Of a stretch of 64,000 nt of DNA, positions 54,766 through 63,988 are shown in pieces. Origin of the DNA: Thiopseudomonas sp. (GTDB taxonomy: Bacteria > Pseudomonadota > Gammaproteobacteria > Pseudomonadales > Pseudomonadaceae); NCBI GenBank assembly GCA_023228985.1, contig JALOAC010000004.1:1-64000 (forward strand), written 5' to 3'. Position 1 is the first letter of the stretch; each line of letters opens with the position of its first letter. The notes beneath the pieces are model-generated. The model made no database searches and was not told the origin of the DNA. It saw only the letters and a list, made by a program, of their open reading frames with translations. Position numbers and translations under genes: made by a program.

Positions 54766-55700
54766 GTACAGAGCGTATCCCCGGACGAGTAGATGTACCA
54801 ACAGACGCATCGGCGGCACCTGAAACCACTGAGCGTGAGCCGGGTAAAATTGATGCGGTTACGGTTGCTATAGCGGAAGAAGCAACGCACGTGCCGCAGT
54901 CTAAGAGCAAATCGAGTCCTTCTGTGTGGGCGCGTGCTGGTTGGTTGCTGCTTATTACTGTGGCTGTATGGTTACTGGTAAAGACCGGTTTAAGTCTGTG
55001 GCAGTTATGGCAGGATTTTTGGTGGTTGGCGCTGGGTTTGGGCGGTTTAAGTGTGGCCGCGTTGTTGTATTTATTGCGGGCTGTGTATGGCGAGGTGCAG
55101 GCGAGTAAACGACTGGATGCCGTGGCAGAACGTCAACAACAGATAGCCCAAGCGCTGAAACAGGAAGATATGCTGCTGTTTAACCAAGTTTTAAAACCTG
55201 TGCTTGCAGAATTGCAGCAGTATTATCCAGAGCAGGTGCAATCTTATCAATCAGCACTAGCCGAACGCGAAACAGTAGCCTCACGCATGCAACTCGCGGA
55301 AAATACTTGGCTGATTGAACTGGATAAACAAGCTACGCGGCTTATTAATCAAGAGGCGCTGACGGTTGGTGGTGGGGTGGCGTTAATCCCGCACCCAATG
55401 TTCGATGCCATGTTGGCGTTGTGGCGCTCACAGCGTTTAATTCGCCGTTTAGGTGAGGTTTATGGCTTGCGCCCCACGGGATTGTCATCATGGAAGCTGC
55501 TGAAAATGACGCTGATTAATACGCTCATTGCCGGCAGTATAGAAACAGCGACTGAACTGGCTGCAGAGCAGTTGGGTTATGGCGTCGTCGAGTCCGCTGT
55601 CGGTAAGGGCGCTGTGCAGGGCGCGGTGATGGCTCAGCGTATGCGTCGCTTGGGGCGACAGGCACAGCAGCTGTGCCGGCCTTGGCAAAAACCCGGTTAG
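54762..55700 (+). CDS. ycjF: YcjF-family (TIGR01620/DUF697) inner-membrane protein
   Basis: 312 residues. Two hydrophobic segments (about 57-78 and 88-108, separated by DFWW) are followed by a DUF697-type domain in the C-terminal half (GGGVALIPHPMFDAMLALW). Start codon overlaps the ycjX stop (ATGA), as expected for this conserved pair. Convergent with epmA, overlapping it by 4 bp at the 3' ends. Confidence 0.88.
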   Translation: MSTERIPGRVDVPTDASAAPETTEREPGKIDAVTVAIAEEATHVPQSKSKSSPSVWARAGWLLLITVAVWLLVKTGLSLWQLWQDFWWLALGLGGLSVAALLYLLRAVYGEVQASKRLDAVAERQQQIAQALKQEDMLLFNQVLKPVLAELQQYYPEQVQSYQSALAERETVASRMQLAENTWLIELDKQATRLINQEALTVGGGVALIPHPMFDAMLALWRSQRLIRRLGEVYGLRPTGLSSWKLLKMTLINTLIAGSIETATELAAEQLGYGVVESAVGKGAVQGAVMAQRMRRLGRQAQQLCRPWQKPG

Positions 55701-56644
55701 GCGCGTTGCCAGTCAAAGCTAATCACATCGCTGATACTGGCTGCATCCAAAGCATGCATCAGTACTCTATCTAATCCCAGAGCTACACCGCTGCAGTCGG
55801 GCAAGCCCTGCTCAAGGGCTGCCAGCAGACGCTCGTCACAAGGGCGATCGGTGTCTTTGAGTTCATGCATAAAACGCTCGCGCTGAGCTTGGCTGTCCAA
55901 AAGCTCGTCATAGCCGTTGGCCAACTCCATGCCGTTAAAAAACACCTCAAAGCGTTGCGCCGTTTGCTGGCCGTCAGCCTGGGTGACAATTTTGGCCAGC
56001 GCCGCTTGCGAGGCAGGGAAGTTGTCGATAAACACCAGTGTATTTTTTGGCAGAGAAGGCTCCACCAGATGACTGATAATAATATCCAGCCAGCCATCGC
56101 GGTCGAGTTCTAAATCAGCATTGGCCAGCTGCTGCCCGAGCTGCTTGATGTCATCAAAGCTGCAACTTAACGGGTTCAGATTTGCAAACTCCTGTAGGGC
56201 CGCGGCATAGCTGTAGTGCTTAACTGGTAACTCAGGAAAGCGTTCAGCTAACAACAACTTAAGCAACTGCGCCACTTCGTGCATCAACTGCGGCAAACTC
56301 CAGCCCACGCGGTACCATTCCAGCATGGTAAATTCCGGGTTATGCCGCCGTCCGGCTTCGCCATCACGAAACACCTTACAAATCTGATAGATATCACCAC
56401 TGCCAGCACAGAGCATGCGTTTCATCGCGTATTCGGGTGAGGTGTGCAACCAGCGGTTTTTACCTACCTGAATGGGCGTGATATTGGGATCGGCCACCGG
56501 TGCTTGGTTCAGTACAGGGGTTTCAACTTCTAAGGCGTGTCGCTGATAAAAAAACTCGCGCACTGTGCGATACAGTTGCTGGCGTGCGATAAGATTTTTC
56601 TGCGGTGCGCTGGGTTGCCAGTGAGTGGGCATAGGACTATCCAA
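55697..56644 (-). CDS. epmA: EF-P beta-lysylation ligase EpmA
   Basis: 315 residues, similar to the E. coli enzyme (EpmA/PoxA/YjeA). A class II LysRS-like catalytic domain that activates (R)-beta-lysine and attaches it to Lys34 of EF-P. Seen: TSPEYAMKRML, FRDGEAGRRHNPEFTMLEW (motif 2), and DCSGVALGLDRVLMHAL (motif 3). No anticodon-binding domain, as for EpmA. The start may instead be at 56632 (MPTHWQPS). It follows efp on the same strand, so substrate and modifier are neighbours. EpmB, which makes beta-lysine, is not in the window. Confidence 0.93.
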   Translation of the reverse strand: MDSPMPTHWQPSAPQKNLIARQQLYRTVREFFYQRHALEVETPVLNQAPVADPNITPIQVGKNRWLHTSPEYAMKRMLCAGSGDIYQICKVFRDGEAGRRHNPEFTMLEWYRVGWSLPQLMHEVAQLLKLLLAERFPELPVKHYSYAAALQEFANLNPLSCSFDDIKQLGQQLANADLELDRDGWLDIIISHLVEPSLPKNTLVFIDNFPASQAALAKIVTQADGQQTAQRFEVFFNGMELANGYDELLDSQAQRERFMHELKDTDRPCDERLLAALEQGLPDCSGVALGLDRVLMHALDAASISDVISFDWQRA

Positions 56645-56650
56645 ACGAAT

Positions 56651-56677
56651 GAAAAAGGGAACCCTTAGGCTCCCTTT
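56651..56677 (-). terminator. Rho-independent terminator of efp
   Basis: On the minus strand, AAAGGGAGCC and GGGTTCCCTTT form a stem of about 10 bp with a four-base loop, directly followed by a T run (CCCTTTTTCATTC). It lies between the efp stop and the epmA start, so epmA expression probably depends on read-through or its own promoter. Confidence 0.75.
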
Positions 56678-56698
56678 AGGTATTACACAAAGCTTGTT

Positions 56699-57265
56699 TT
56701 ACGCGCGGCTGACGTACTCGCCAGAGCGGGTGTCGATTTTCAGCTTTTCACCAGTGGTGATAAACAAAGGCACACGTACTACAGCGCCAGTGCTTAGGGT
56801 GGCTGGCTTGGTGCCGCCCTGAGCTGTATCGCCTTTTAAGCCGGGGTCGGTTTCAGTGACTTCAAGCTCAATAAAGTTAGGTGCAGTTACGCTGACCACA
56901 GCGTCGTTAAACAGGGTGATGTTGTAGACTTCCTGCTCTTTAAGCCACTTTTTAGTATTCCCTAAAGCTTGCTCGCCAGCGGCTAATTGCTCGAACGAAC
57001 CGTCAGTCGCCATAAAGTGCCAGAACTCGCCATCGGAGTAGAGGAACTCCATGTCACGGTCTTGAATATCGGCGCTTTCTAAGTTTTCACCGGATTTAAA
57101 GGTACGCTCCCACACGCGGTCAGTGCGGATATTACGCATTTTAACTCGGGTAAAAGCTTGGCCTTTGCCAGGTTTAACAAACTCTACATCAGTCAAGATG
57201 CAGGGCTCGCCTTCAACCATCACGCGAAGGCCTTGACGGAATTCGTTAGTAGCAAAAGTTGCCAT
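56699..57265 (-). CDS. efp: Elongation factor P
   Basis: 188 residues, normal length. Relieves ribosome stalling at polyproline. The domain I loop reads KPGKGQAF with Lys34 at the tip, the beta-lysylated type; typical Pseudomonas EF-P has an Arg at this place and is rhamnosylated by EarP. This agrees with epmA downstream. Polyproline-like proteins in the window (for instance the Glu-Pro run of FliH) are not proven targets. Divergent from nifJ across 308 bp. Confidence 0.97.
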   Translation of the reverse strand: MATFATNEFRQGLRVMVEGEPCILTDVEFVKPGKGQAFTRVKMRNIRTDRVWERTFKSGENLESADIQDRDMEFLYSDGEFWHFMATDGSFEQLAAGEQALGNTKKWLKEQEVYNITLFNDAVVSVTAPNFIELEVTETDPGLKGDTAQGGTKPATLSTGAVVRVPLFITTGEKLKIDTRSGEYVSRA

Positions 57266-57573
57266 GTTCTAATCCTATAAAATTATTGAGAAAGTACAAA
57301 AAATCGATTCGATAAGGCCGGCTAGTATAGCCTATAACCGAGCCGAATATATAGTTGCATGTCCACAGTGCGGGCTTTGATATAGCAATAAAAAGTATTT
57401 GTTTTGCAAAGCGGCTTGCTAGGTAGAATACATTTTGCTTATATGTTGAGTTGACCTTGGTACGGTTTCCTTGGGATTTTAGCTGGTCTGACTTGAGTCA
57501 AGCTAGCCCAAAGCCAAGCAGCTATTCTGATATAAAATCATATTGCACAGTACTTAGATTGAGGAGCAAGCCC
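57266..57573. other. Intergenic region between efp and nifJ
   Basis: 308-bp divergent spacer. It must carry both promoters; several A/T-rich -10-like boxes exist (for example TATACT on the minus strand near 57333), but none pairs with a convincing -35. An in-frame extension of nifJ through part of it (from 57451) is not conserved in the family and was not accepted. Confidence 0.5.
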
Positions 57574-60500
57574 ATGAGCGAGCAATGGCTAACCATTGAC
57601 GGCAACGAAGCAGCGGCGTTAATCGCCCATAAACTCAGTGAGGTGTGTGCGATTTATCCCATCACGCCGGCCTCGAACATGGGCGAATGGGCGGATGAGT
57701 GGTCATCGCAGGGGCGTAAAAACCTGTGGGGCACAGTACCGCATATTATCGAGATGCAAAGTGAGGGCGGTGCGGCGGGTGCGGTGCATGGTGCGCTGCA
57801 AACCGGTGCGCTAACCACCACCTTTACTGCCTCGCAGGGCTTGCTGCTAAAAATCCCTAATATGTACAAGATTGCCGGTGAACTCACACCCATGGTGCTG
57901 CACGTGGCTGCGCGCTCATTGGCGTGTCAGGCGTTGTCAATTTTTGGTGATCACAGTGACGTGATGGCGGTGCGGCAAACCGGTTTTGCCATGCTGTGCT
58001 CAGGTTCAGTGCAGGAGGCGATGGACTTTGCCGCCATTGCCCATGCAGCGACTCTAAAAACACGACTCCCTATTCTGCATTTTTTCGATGGTTTCCGTAC
58101 CTCGCACGAGGTGTCCAAAATCCGTGCGGTGGGTGATGAGGTGTTGCGTGCGCTGATTGCCGATGAAGATGTGCAGGCACACCGTCAGCGCGCCATGAGT
58201 CCCGACCGCCCAGTATTGCGTGGCACGGCACAAAACCCAGATGTGTATTTCCAAGGCCGCGAAACGGTTAACCCGTTTTACATGGCTTTTCCCGATATTC
58301 TGCAACAAACGATGGATGTGTTTGCCGAGCACACAGGCCGTGCGTACCGGTTGTTTGAGTACCATGGCGCAGCAGACGCAGAAAAAGTGATTGTTCTGAT
58401 GGGCTCAGGTGCGGAAACCGTGCATGAAACCGTCGATCATCTAACGGCGCAGGGCGAAAAAGTCGGTGTGTTGCGCGTGCGTCTGTATCGCCCGTTTTCT
58501 CCGGCACAGATGCTCGCTGCCTTGCCTGCCAGCGTGAACAAGATCGCCGTGCTGGATCGCACCAAGGAGCCAGGTTCTGACGGTGAGCCACTGTATAAAG
58601 ATGTGTTAACCGCCTTGGCGCAAGCGCAGATGCAGGGCAGCAGTCCCTTTGCCCAGTTACCGCGCGTGATTGGCGGGCGCTATGGCCTGTCCTCGAAAGA
58701 ATTTACCCCCGCCATGGTCGCCGCGGTGTTTGCCGAGCTGGATGCGGCGCAGCCCAAGCAGGGATTTACCATTGGTATCCACGATGATGTCACGCACAGC
58801 AGCCTAGACTGGGATGCTAGCTGGAAAACCAATGCCCACGCTGAGGCGATACAGGCGGTGTTCTTTGGGCTGGGTTCGGACGGTACGGTCAGTGCCAATA
58901 AAAACTCCATCAAAATTATCGGCGAAACCACAGACTTGTATGCCCAGGGTTATTTTGTCTATGACTCGAAAAAATCCGGGGCGATGACAGTCTCGCATTT
59001 GCGTTTTGGTCCGCAGCCGATTCGTTCGACCTATTTAATTGGCGATCACCAAGCGCAGTTTGTCGCCTGTCACCAGCCGCAGTTTGTTGAGCGCTTTGAA
59101 ATGCTGGATAAAGCCGCGGACAACGCGGTGTTTTTGCTCAATACCGCTTTCACACCCGAGCAGGTGTGGGATGAGTTACCGCGCAAAATGCAGCAGCAGA
59201 TGCTGGATAAAAATATTCGTTTTTTCTGTATTGATGCCTACAAAGTGGCGCAAGACTCCAATATGGGAAAACGTATTAATACCGTGATGCAGACCTGTTT
59301 CTTTGCGATTTCCGGCGTATTGCCGCGTGATAAGGCCATTGTGGCGATTAAAGAGGCCGTGCAGAACACCTATGGCAGCAAAGGTCAGCGCATTGTTGAT
59401 TTTAACTTTAAAGCCATTGATGCCACCCTTGCCAACCTGCATGAAGTTAAGCTGCCGACTCAAGCCAGCAGCACCTTTGAGCGTGCACCTGTGGTGGCCA
59501 ACGAAGCACCAGACTTTATCCACCGCTTTACCGCACGCTTGATCGCCGGTGAGGGCGATTCCATTCCAGTGAGCATGATGCCGGTGGATGGCACCTTTGC
59601 GCTGGGCACGGCGGCTTATGAAAAACGCAATCTGGCATTGGAAATTCCGGTCTGGGATGCAGACCTCTGTACCCAATGCGGTAAATGCCCAATGGTCTGC
59701 CCACACTCTGCTATTCGCAGTAAGTTGGTGCCGGCAGACGCCATGGCCGATGCGCCAGACAGCTTTAAATACCGCAAGGTGCTAGGACGTGATTACCCGC
59801 AAGATCATGTGATGATTTATCAGGTCTCACCCGATGACTGCACCGGTTGTACGCTCTGTGTGGATATTTGCCCGATTCGGGATAAATCCAATGCCTCACG
59901 TAAGGCGTTAAATATGGCTGACATTGAGCCGCTACGTGAGCAGGAGCGTGAAAACTGGGCGTTCTTTGAACAACTACCTGAATACGACCGCACGGAAATT
60001 AAGCGCACCACCATCAAAGGCTCGCAAGTGTTACAGCCGCTGTTTGAGTTCTCTGGTGCCTGTGTCGGTTGTGGTGAAACACCTTACTTAAAACTGGTCT
60101 CCCAGCTGTTTGGTGACCGCATGGTGGTGGCGAATGCCACCGGTTGTTCATCCATTTATGGTGCTAACCTGCCGACCACGCCTTGGTCCGTGAACGCGGA
60201 AGGCCGTGGCCCCGCCTGGAATAACTCATTGTTTGAAGACAACGCTGAGTTTGGCTTGGGGATGCGGGTGTCGATTGATAAGCAAACCGAATACGCCCAT
60301 GAGCTGCTCAGTGAGCTGGCGCCTCAGCTAGAAGCTGAGCTGGTCGAAGGTTTACAAAACGCCGACCAAAGCGAAGAGTCGGGTATTGCCCAGCAGCGTG
60401 AGCGGGTTGCACAGTTGCGTGAAGCCTTGCTGCAGCTGGATAGCCCACAAGCCAAGGCGCTGTTAAGTGTCAGTGAATACTTGGTGGTGCGCAGTGTGTG

Positions 60501-61176
60501 GATTATTGGCGGTGATGGCTGGGCCTATGACATTGGCTACGGCGGGTTAGACCATGTGCTAGCTTCGGGGCGTAACGTCAATATTTTGGTGCTCGATACC
60601 GAGGTGTACTCCAATACCGGCGGGCAAACCTCCAAAGCCACACCGTTGGGCGCAGTAGCTAAGTTCTCCGCGGCGGGTAAAGCAACGCAGAAAAAGGACC
60701 TAGCCATGCTGGCGATGGGCTACGATAACGTTTATGTGGCAAAAGTGGCCTATGGGGCGAAAGACATGCAAACCCTGCGTGCCATGCTCGATGCCGAAGC
60801 CCATGATGGCCCGTCACTGATTATTGCTTACTCGCCCTGTATTGCCCATGGTGTGGATTTGTCCTTTAACCACCGACAGCAAAACCTCGCTGTGGACAGT
60901 GGTCACTGGCCGTTGTTCCGTTATGAGCCAGCGCGTGCGGCGGCGGGCAAAAATCCGTTACGCTTGGACTCCAAAGCACCGTCGATTGACTACGCTGAGT
61001 TCACTGGCACAGAGACACGCTTTAATATGCTCAAGCGCAGCCATCCAGAACTGGCCAAAGCCTATGCAGAACAGGCACAAAGCGATGTGATTGCACGCTT
61101 CTCACATTACCAAGATTTAGCCGACTTACCAGGCGAGGCCGATCGTGCGGCTGAGCAGGAGAAAGACCATGATTGA
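57574..61176 (+). CDS. nifJ: Pyruvate:ferredoxin (flavodoxin) oxidoreductase
   Basis: 1200 residues, the single-chain fused form, normal length. Oxidises pyruvate to acetyl-CoA and CO2, reducing ferredoxin or flavodoxin. Domains: N-terminal pyruvate/CoA domain (YPITPASNMGEWADEW), two 4Fe-4S clusters (CTQCGKCPMVC starting at Cys699; CTGCTLCVDIC starting at Cys756), a third cluster Cys in CVGCGETPY, and TPP-binding GDGWAYDIGYGGLDH with SNTGGQTSKATP. ATG 57574 with GAGGAG upstream is preferred over an upstream in-frame start. Suggests fermentative or microaerobic metabolism. Overlaps the DHOD-like gene. Confidence 0.95.
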   Translation: MSEQWLTIDGNEAAALIAHKLSEVCAIYPITPASNMGEWADEWSSQGRKNLWGTVPHIIEMQSEGGAAGAVHGALQTGALTTTFTASQGLLLKIPNMYKIAGELTPMVLHVAARSLACQALSIFGDHSDVMAVRQTGFAMLCSGSVQEAMDFAAIAHAATLKTRLPILHFFDGFRTSHEVSKIRAVGDEVLRALIADEDVQAHRQRAMSPDRPVLRGTAQNPDVYFQGRETVNPFYMAFPDILQQTMDVFAEHTGRAYRLFEYHGAADAEKVIVLMGSGAETVHETVDHLTAQGEKVGVLRVRLYRPFSPAQMLAALPASVNKIAVLDRTKEPGSDGEPLYKDVLTALAQAQMQGSSPFAQLPRVIGGRYGLSSKEFTPAMVAAVFAELDAAQPKQGFTIGIHDDVTHSSLDWDASWKTNAHAEAIQAVFFGLGSDGTVSANKNSIKIIGETTDLYAQGYFVYDSKKSGAMTVSHLRFGPQPIRSTYLIGDHQAQFVACHQPQFVERFEMLDKAADNAVFLLNTAFTPEQVWDELPRKMQQQMLDKNIRFFCIDAYKVAQDSNMGKRINTVMQTCFFAISGVLPRDKAIVAIKEAVQNTYGSKGQRIVDFNFKAIDATLANLHEVKLPTQASSTFERAPVVANEAPDFIHRFTARLIAGEGDSIPVSMMPVDGTFALGTAAYEKRNLALEIPVWDADLCTQCGKCPMVCPHSAIRSKLVPADAMADAPDSFKYRKVLGRDYPQDHVMIYQVSPDDCTGCTLCVDICPIRDKSNASRKALNMADIEPLREQERENWAFFEQLPEYDRTEIKRTTIKGSQVLQPLFEFSGACVGCGETPYLKLVSQLFGDRMVVANATGCSSIYGANLPTTPWSVNAEGRGPAWNNSLFEDNAEFGLGMRVSIDKQTEYAHELLSELAPQLEAELVEGLQNADQSEESGIAQQRERVAQLREALLQLDSPQAKALLSVSEYLVVRSVWIIGGDGWAYDIGYGGLDHVLASGRNVNILVLDTEVYSNTGGQTSKATPLGAVAKFSAAGKATQKKDLAMLAMGYDNVYVAKVAYGAKDMQTLRAMLDAEAHDGPSLIIAYSPCIAHGVDLSFNHRQQNLAVDSGHWPLFRYEPARAAAGKNPLRLDSKAPSIDYAEFTGTETRFNMLKRSHPELAKAYAEQAQSDVIARFSHYQDLADLPGEADRAAEQEKDHD

Positions 61177-62188
61177 TTTAAGTACCCAGTATTTGGGTTT
61201 GCCGTTAAAAAATCCGCTCGTGCCATCGTCGTCACCTTTATCACGCGATTTTGATAGCGCCAAACAGCTGGAAGACCAAGGCGCTTCGGCACTGGTGCTG
61301 CACTCGCTGTTTGAAGAAAGCATCATTGCCAGTGAAGAAGCCGCCATGCGCTTTTTGCATGAGCAAAATATCGGCTTTGGTGAGGCAGATTCATTTTTGC
61401 CCGTACATGATGACAGCTGCTTTCGCACTGAGCTGGATGAGTATCTAGAGCACATCCAGCTGCTAAAAAAGAGCTTGGAGATTCCCATTATTGCTAGCCT
61501 TAATGGTGTGTCCCAGCAGGGTTGGATTGAGCATTCCAAGCAGTTAGAAGAAGCGGGCGCCGATGCGCTGGAGCTGAACGTCTACTATGTGGCGACCAAT
61601 GTGGAAGAGTCGGGCGCACAGGTAGAGCAACGCTATATCGATTTACTCAAACAGCTTAAACAGCATGTAAGCTTGCCGGTCACCATGAAACTGTCGTCGC
61701 AATTTAGCTCGGTGGGGCATTTTGTGCGCAGTTTGGAGGCCGCTGGCGCGGACGGGGTGTCGTTGTTTAACCGTTTTTATCAGCCCAACATTAACCTCTT
61801 TACTCGCGAGGTGGAGCCAGCGCTAAGCCTGTCGTCTAGCTATGAAAGCCTGCTGCGCATCACTTGGGTGGCGACGCTGTACGACAAGGTTAAGCTATCG
61901 ATGGCGGTGACGGGCGGTATTCATACGGTGGATGATGTGCTGAAAGCTTTAATGGCGGGTGCTGATATCACGCATGTGTGCAGTGTTTTGCTTAAAGAAG
62001 GCCCCAGTGCTATTTCACGACTGTTGCATGATCTTGAGCAGTGGATGGTTGACAATGAGTATGAGTCCGTGGCTCAGCTTAAAGGCAGTGTGAGTCGCCA
62101 GCGAGCTATCGACCCAAGTGCTTATGACCGTGCCAACTATGTTGAAGTAATGAAAACCTATCGCGAAAACACGGGTATTTGGCGTTAG
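61169..62188 (+). CDS. Dihydroorotate dehydrogenase-like protein
   Basis: 339 residues of the DHODH TIM-barrel FMN family. It starts MIDLSTQYLGLPLKNPLVPS; the FMN-site Lys is seen in TMKLSSQFS, and MAVTGGIHTVDDVLKAL is the phosphate-binding glycine part. True PyrD has a different catalytic base region, and this type of protein often sits directly after pyruvate:ferredoxin oxidoreductase genes. It may be an electron-transfer partner, but its substrate is not known. Begins 8 bp before the nifJ stop; AGGAGAA is the ribosome-binding site. Confidence 0.85.
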   Translation: MIDLSTQYLGLPLKNPLVPSSSPLSRDFDSAKQLEDQGASALVLHSLFEESIIASEEAAMRFLHEQNIGFGEADSFLPVHDDSCFRTELDEYLEHIQLLKKSLEIPIIASLNGVSQQGWIEHSKQLEEAGADALELNVYYVATNVEESGAQVEQRYIDLLKQLKQHVSLPVTMKLSSQFSSVGHFVRSLEAAGADGVSLFNRFYQPNINLFTREVEPALSLSSSYESLLRITWVATLYDKVKLSMAVTGGIHTVDDVLKALMAGADITHVCSVLLKEGPSAISRLLHDLEQWMVDNEYESVAQLKGSVSRQRAIDPSAYDRANYVEVMKTYRENTGIWR

Positions 62189-62233
62189 GGTTTTGCCAAG
62201 CACAACAACTTTAAACGCTTTAAGAGAAGAATA

Positions 62234-62896
62234 ATGTATAAATATTTAGCACTTTTTTTCATCACGGCTACTTTGGCCTTACCTGCCAACGCACAACAAC
62301 AAACAGCTAAACTGTTTAAGTCCTATGAATACAATCAAGCAAAAAGTGAGTTTTTAGCAAAGGAAGGTTTTTACGATTGCTCGACAGACTTTGGGCGTGA
62401 AGCGTTATGCCTGGACTCAGTTGATTTTATTGGGCATGAGTTTGGGGCGGTTTTTTATTTTATGGGTGACAAACTTATCTCAGTCATGTTGGCTGATGAG
62501 TATGAAGATCAGCTTTATTATCAAATAGCTGGCGCTCTTGCTAAAACCTTTACGTTAACTGCTATGGACAGTGATACGGAGCGTCTTGATCTGCTTGAGC
62601 TTGCGCGTACTGTTCAAGATAGGACGGATTACGATGCTAAAGTGAACGCGTTTGAAAGCTTAAGTCTTGAGCGTGGCGAGCTGACCTATATTTTTATCGA
62701 AGGACAAGCTCGGGAATTTAAAGGTAAGAAAAATGTGGTTGATGCTGTGCAGACTTTACCCCTAGGCACCCGTGAAGCTGACTTCCGTGTGGTAGAGAAC
62801 GAGGAAGGTAGTTATATGTTCGTTAGTTTTAACCAGCCTAGACTGACTTCTACAAAAGTTAAGCAAAGTATGCAGCAGCCGGTTGAGGACTTTTAA
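62234..62896 (+). CDS. Secreted hypothetical protein
   Basis: 220 residues. N-terminal signal peptide with cleavage expected after ALPANA (about residue 20). The mature part contains no domain I recognise; two cysteines (FYDCSTDFG and REALCLDSV) are spaced for a possible periplasmic disulfide. Two predicted helices and several strands suggest a globular periplasmic protein. AAGAGAAGA precedes the ATG. It is isolated from its neighbours by 45 and 71 bp. Confidence 0.7.
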   Translation: MYKYLALFFITATLALPANAQQQTAKLFKSYEYNQAKSEFLAKEGFYDCSTDFGREALCLDSVDFIGHEFGAVFYFMGDKLISVMLADEYEDQLYYQIAGALAKTFTLTAMDSDTERLDLLELARTVQDRTDYDAKVNAFESLSLERGELTYIFIEGQAREFKGKKNVVDAVQTLPLGTREADFRVVENEEGSYMFVSFNQPRLTSTKVKQSMQQPVEDF

Positions 62897-62967
62897 AGAA
62901 AGTAACACCAGCATACAGCGCTAGGATTAATGCTATATAATTCGCGCCTGATAAGTGTGGGGGCTGT

Positions 62968-63666
62968 ATGCAAGGGCGTTATTTTGCGCGTGGGTTAGTG
63001 GATAGCATGGCTATTGGTGCAGGGTATGTGCCAGTAGCCATTTCTTTTGGGGTGGCGGCAATAGCGGCCGGCCTGTCGCCGATGGTGGTTATTCTCACCT
63101 CGGTTTTGGTATTTGCTGGGGCCAGTCAGTTTATTCTTATCGCGCTGCTGGTTTCCGGTGCAGCTTGGTGGGTTGCTGTACCAGCGGTGTTGTTAATGAA
63201 CGCCAGACATCTTTTTTATGGTCCAGCGCTATACGGACAACTAACGGCTGTGCCGCGCCGATTGCCTTTGCTCGCTTGGTCATTTGGTTTAACCGATGAG
63301 GTGTTTGCCAGCGCCGTGGCTAAGTTAGGACAACAAAGTCCAGCAGCGCGTGAAGCTTGGTATGTGGGCTTACAGTTGGGCGCTTACCTTGCTTGGGTCG
63401 GTGGAACGGTGCTGGGCGTTGTGTTTAATCATGTGCTGCAGAATGCGCCCATATTTGTCACTGAAGCACTTAATTTTGTTTTACCGGCTTTGTTTTTAGC
63501 GTTGTTGTTGGATATGCAGCCTAAAAAGCACTGGCTTAGCCTCTGTGGTGCGACGGTAACAGCAGTGTTATTAGTCAGTGTTTTGCCGGTCCATTATGTA
63601 TTGGTGATTGCCATGCTTGCTGGTGCGGTATTGGCGAGTGTAGGAGGGCGCAATGACAGTGCATGA
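62968..63666 (+). CDS. azlC: Branched-chain amino acid exporter, large subunit
   Basis: 232 residues with about six to seven membrane segments, AzlC/YgaZ family. LVDSMAIGAGYVPVAISFGV, LVFAGASQFILIALL and NARHLFYG are family blocks. With AzlD it exports branched-chain amino acids or analogues. Start ATG at 62968 follows a TATAAT-like box at 62936-62941. Overlaps azlD by 14 bp. Confidence 0.92.
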   Translation: MQGRYFARGLVDSMAIGAGYVPVAISFGVAAIAAGLSPMVVILTSVLVFAGASQFILIALLVSGAAWWVAVPAVLLMNARHLFYGPALYGQLTAVPRRLPLLAWSFGLTDEVFASAVAKLGQQSPAAREAWYVGLQLGAYLAWVGGTVLGVVFNHVLQNAPIFVTEALNFVLPALFLALLLDMQPKKHWLSLCGATVTAVLLVSVLPVHYVLVIAMLAGAVLASVGGRNDSA

Positions 63667-63988
63667 GTTTGTGTTGCTGGCTTTATGCGGACTAGGTACT
63701 TTCTTATTGCGTTATCTGCCTTTGCGTATCCTTAGTTGGCAAACGGGGCAGCGCAAAACGGCCTCGGTGTTTGTGGTACGCATATTACAGGGCGTTGGGC
63801 CGGCTGCTATTGCGGCATTGTTGGTGGTTTCTTTTATGCCTATGCTGAATCCACAGCAACCGACACAGCTGGTTGCCGCACTGCTAGGGGCGACGACGGT
63901 TTATTGGGTAAAACGCCTTACTTCATCCTTAGCCTTGGCTGTTTCAATCAGCGCGCTGGTATATGGCGCGCTGATGCATATCAGCTAA
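63653..63988 (+). CDS. azlD: Branched-chain amino acid exporter, small subunit
   Basis: 111 residues with about four membrane segments, AzlD/YgaH family (LCGLGTFLLRYLPLRIL, VGPAAIAALLVVSF). Start lies within the last 14 bp of azlC, as usual for this two-component exporter, so translation is coupled. Last gene in the window, complete, ending 12 bp before the edge. Confidence 0.9.
   Translation: MTVHEFVLLALCGLGTFLLRYLPLRILSWQTGQRKTASVFVVRILQGVGPAAIAALLVVSFMPMLNPQQPTQLVAALLGATTVYWVKRLTSSLALAVSISALVYGALMHIS

Noticed and set aside
57451..57573. N-terminal extension of pyruvate:ferredoxin oxidoreductase
   Set aside because: Not like the family; the ATG at 57574 has a clear GAGGAG site and gives normal length.
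62936..62941. TATAAT box as a full azlC promoter
   Set aside because: The -10 is perfect but no acceptable -35 lies at 16-18 bp, so it is mentioned only as context.
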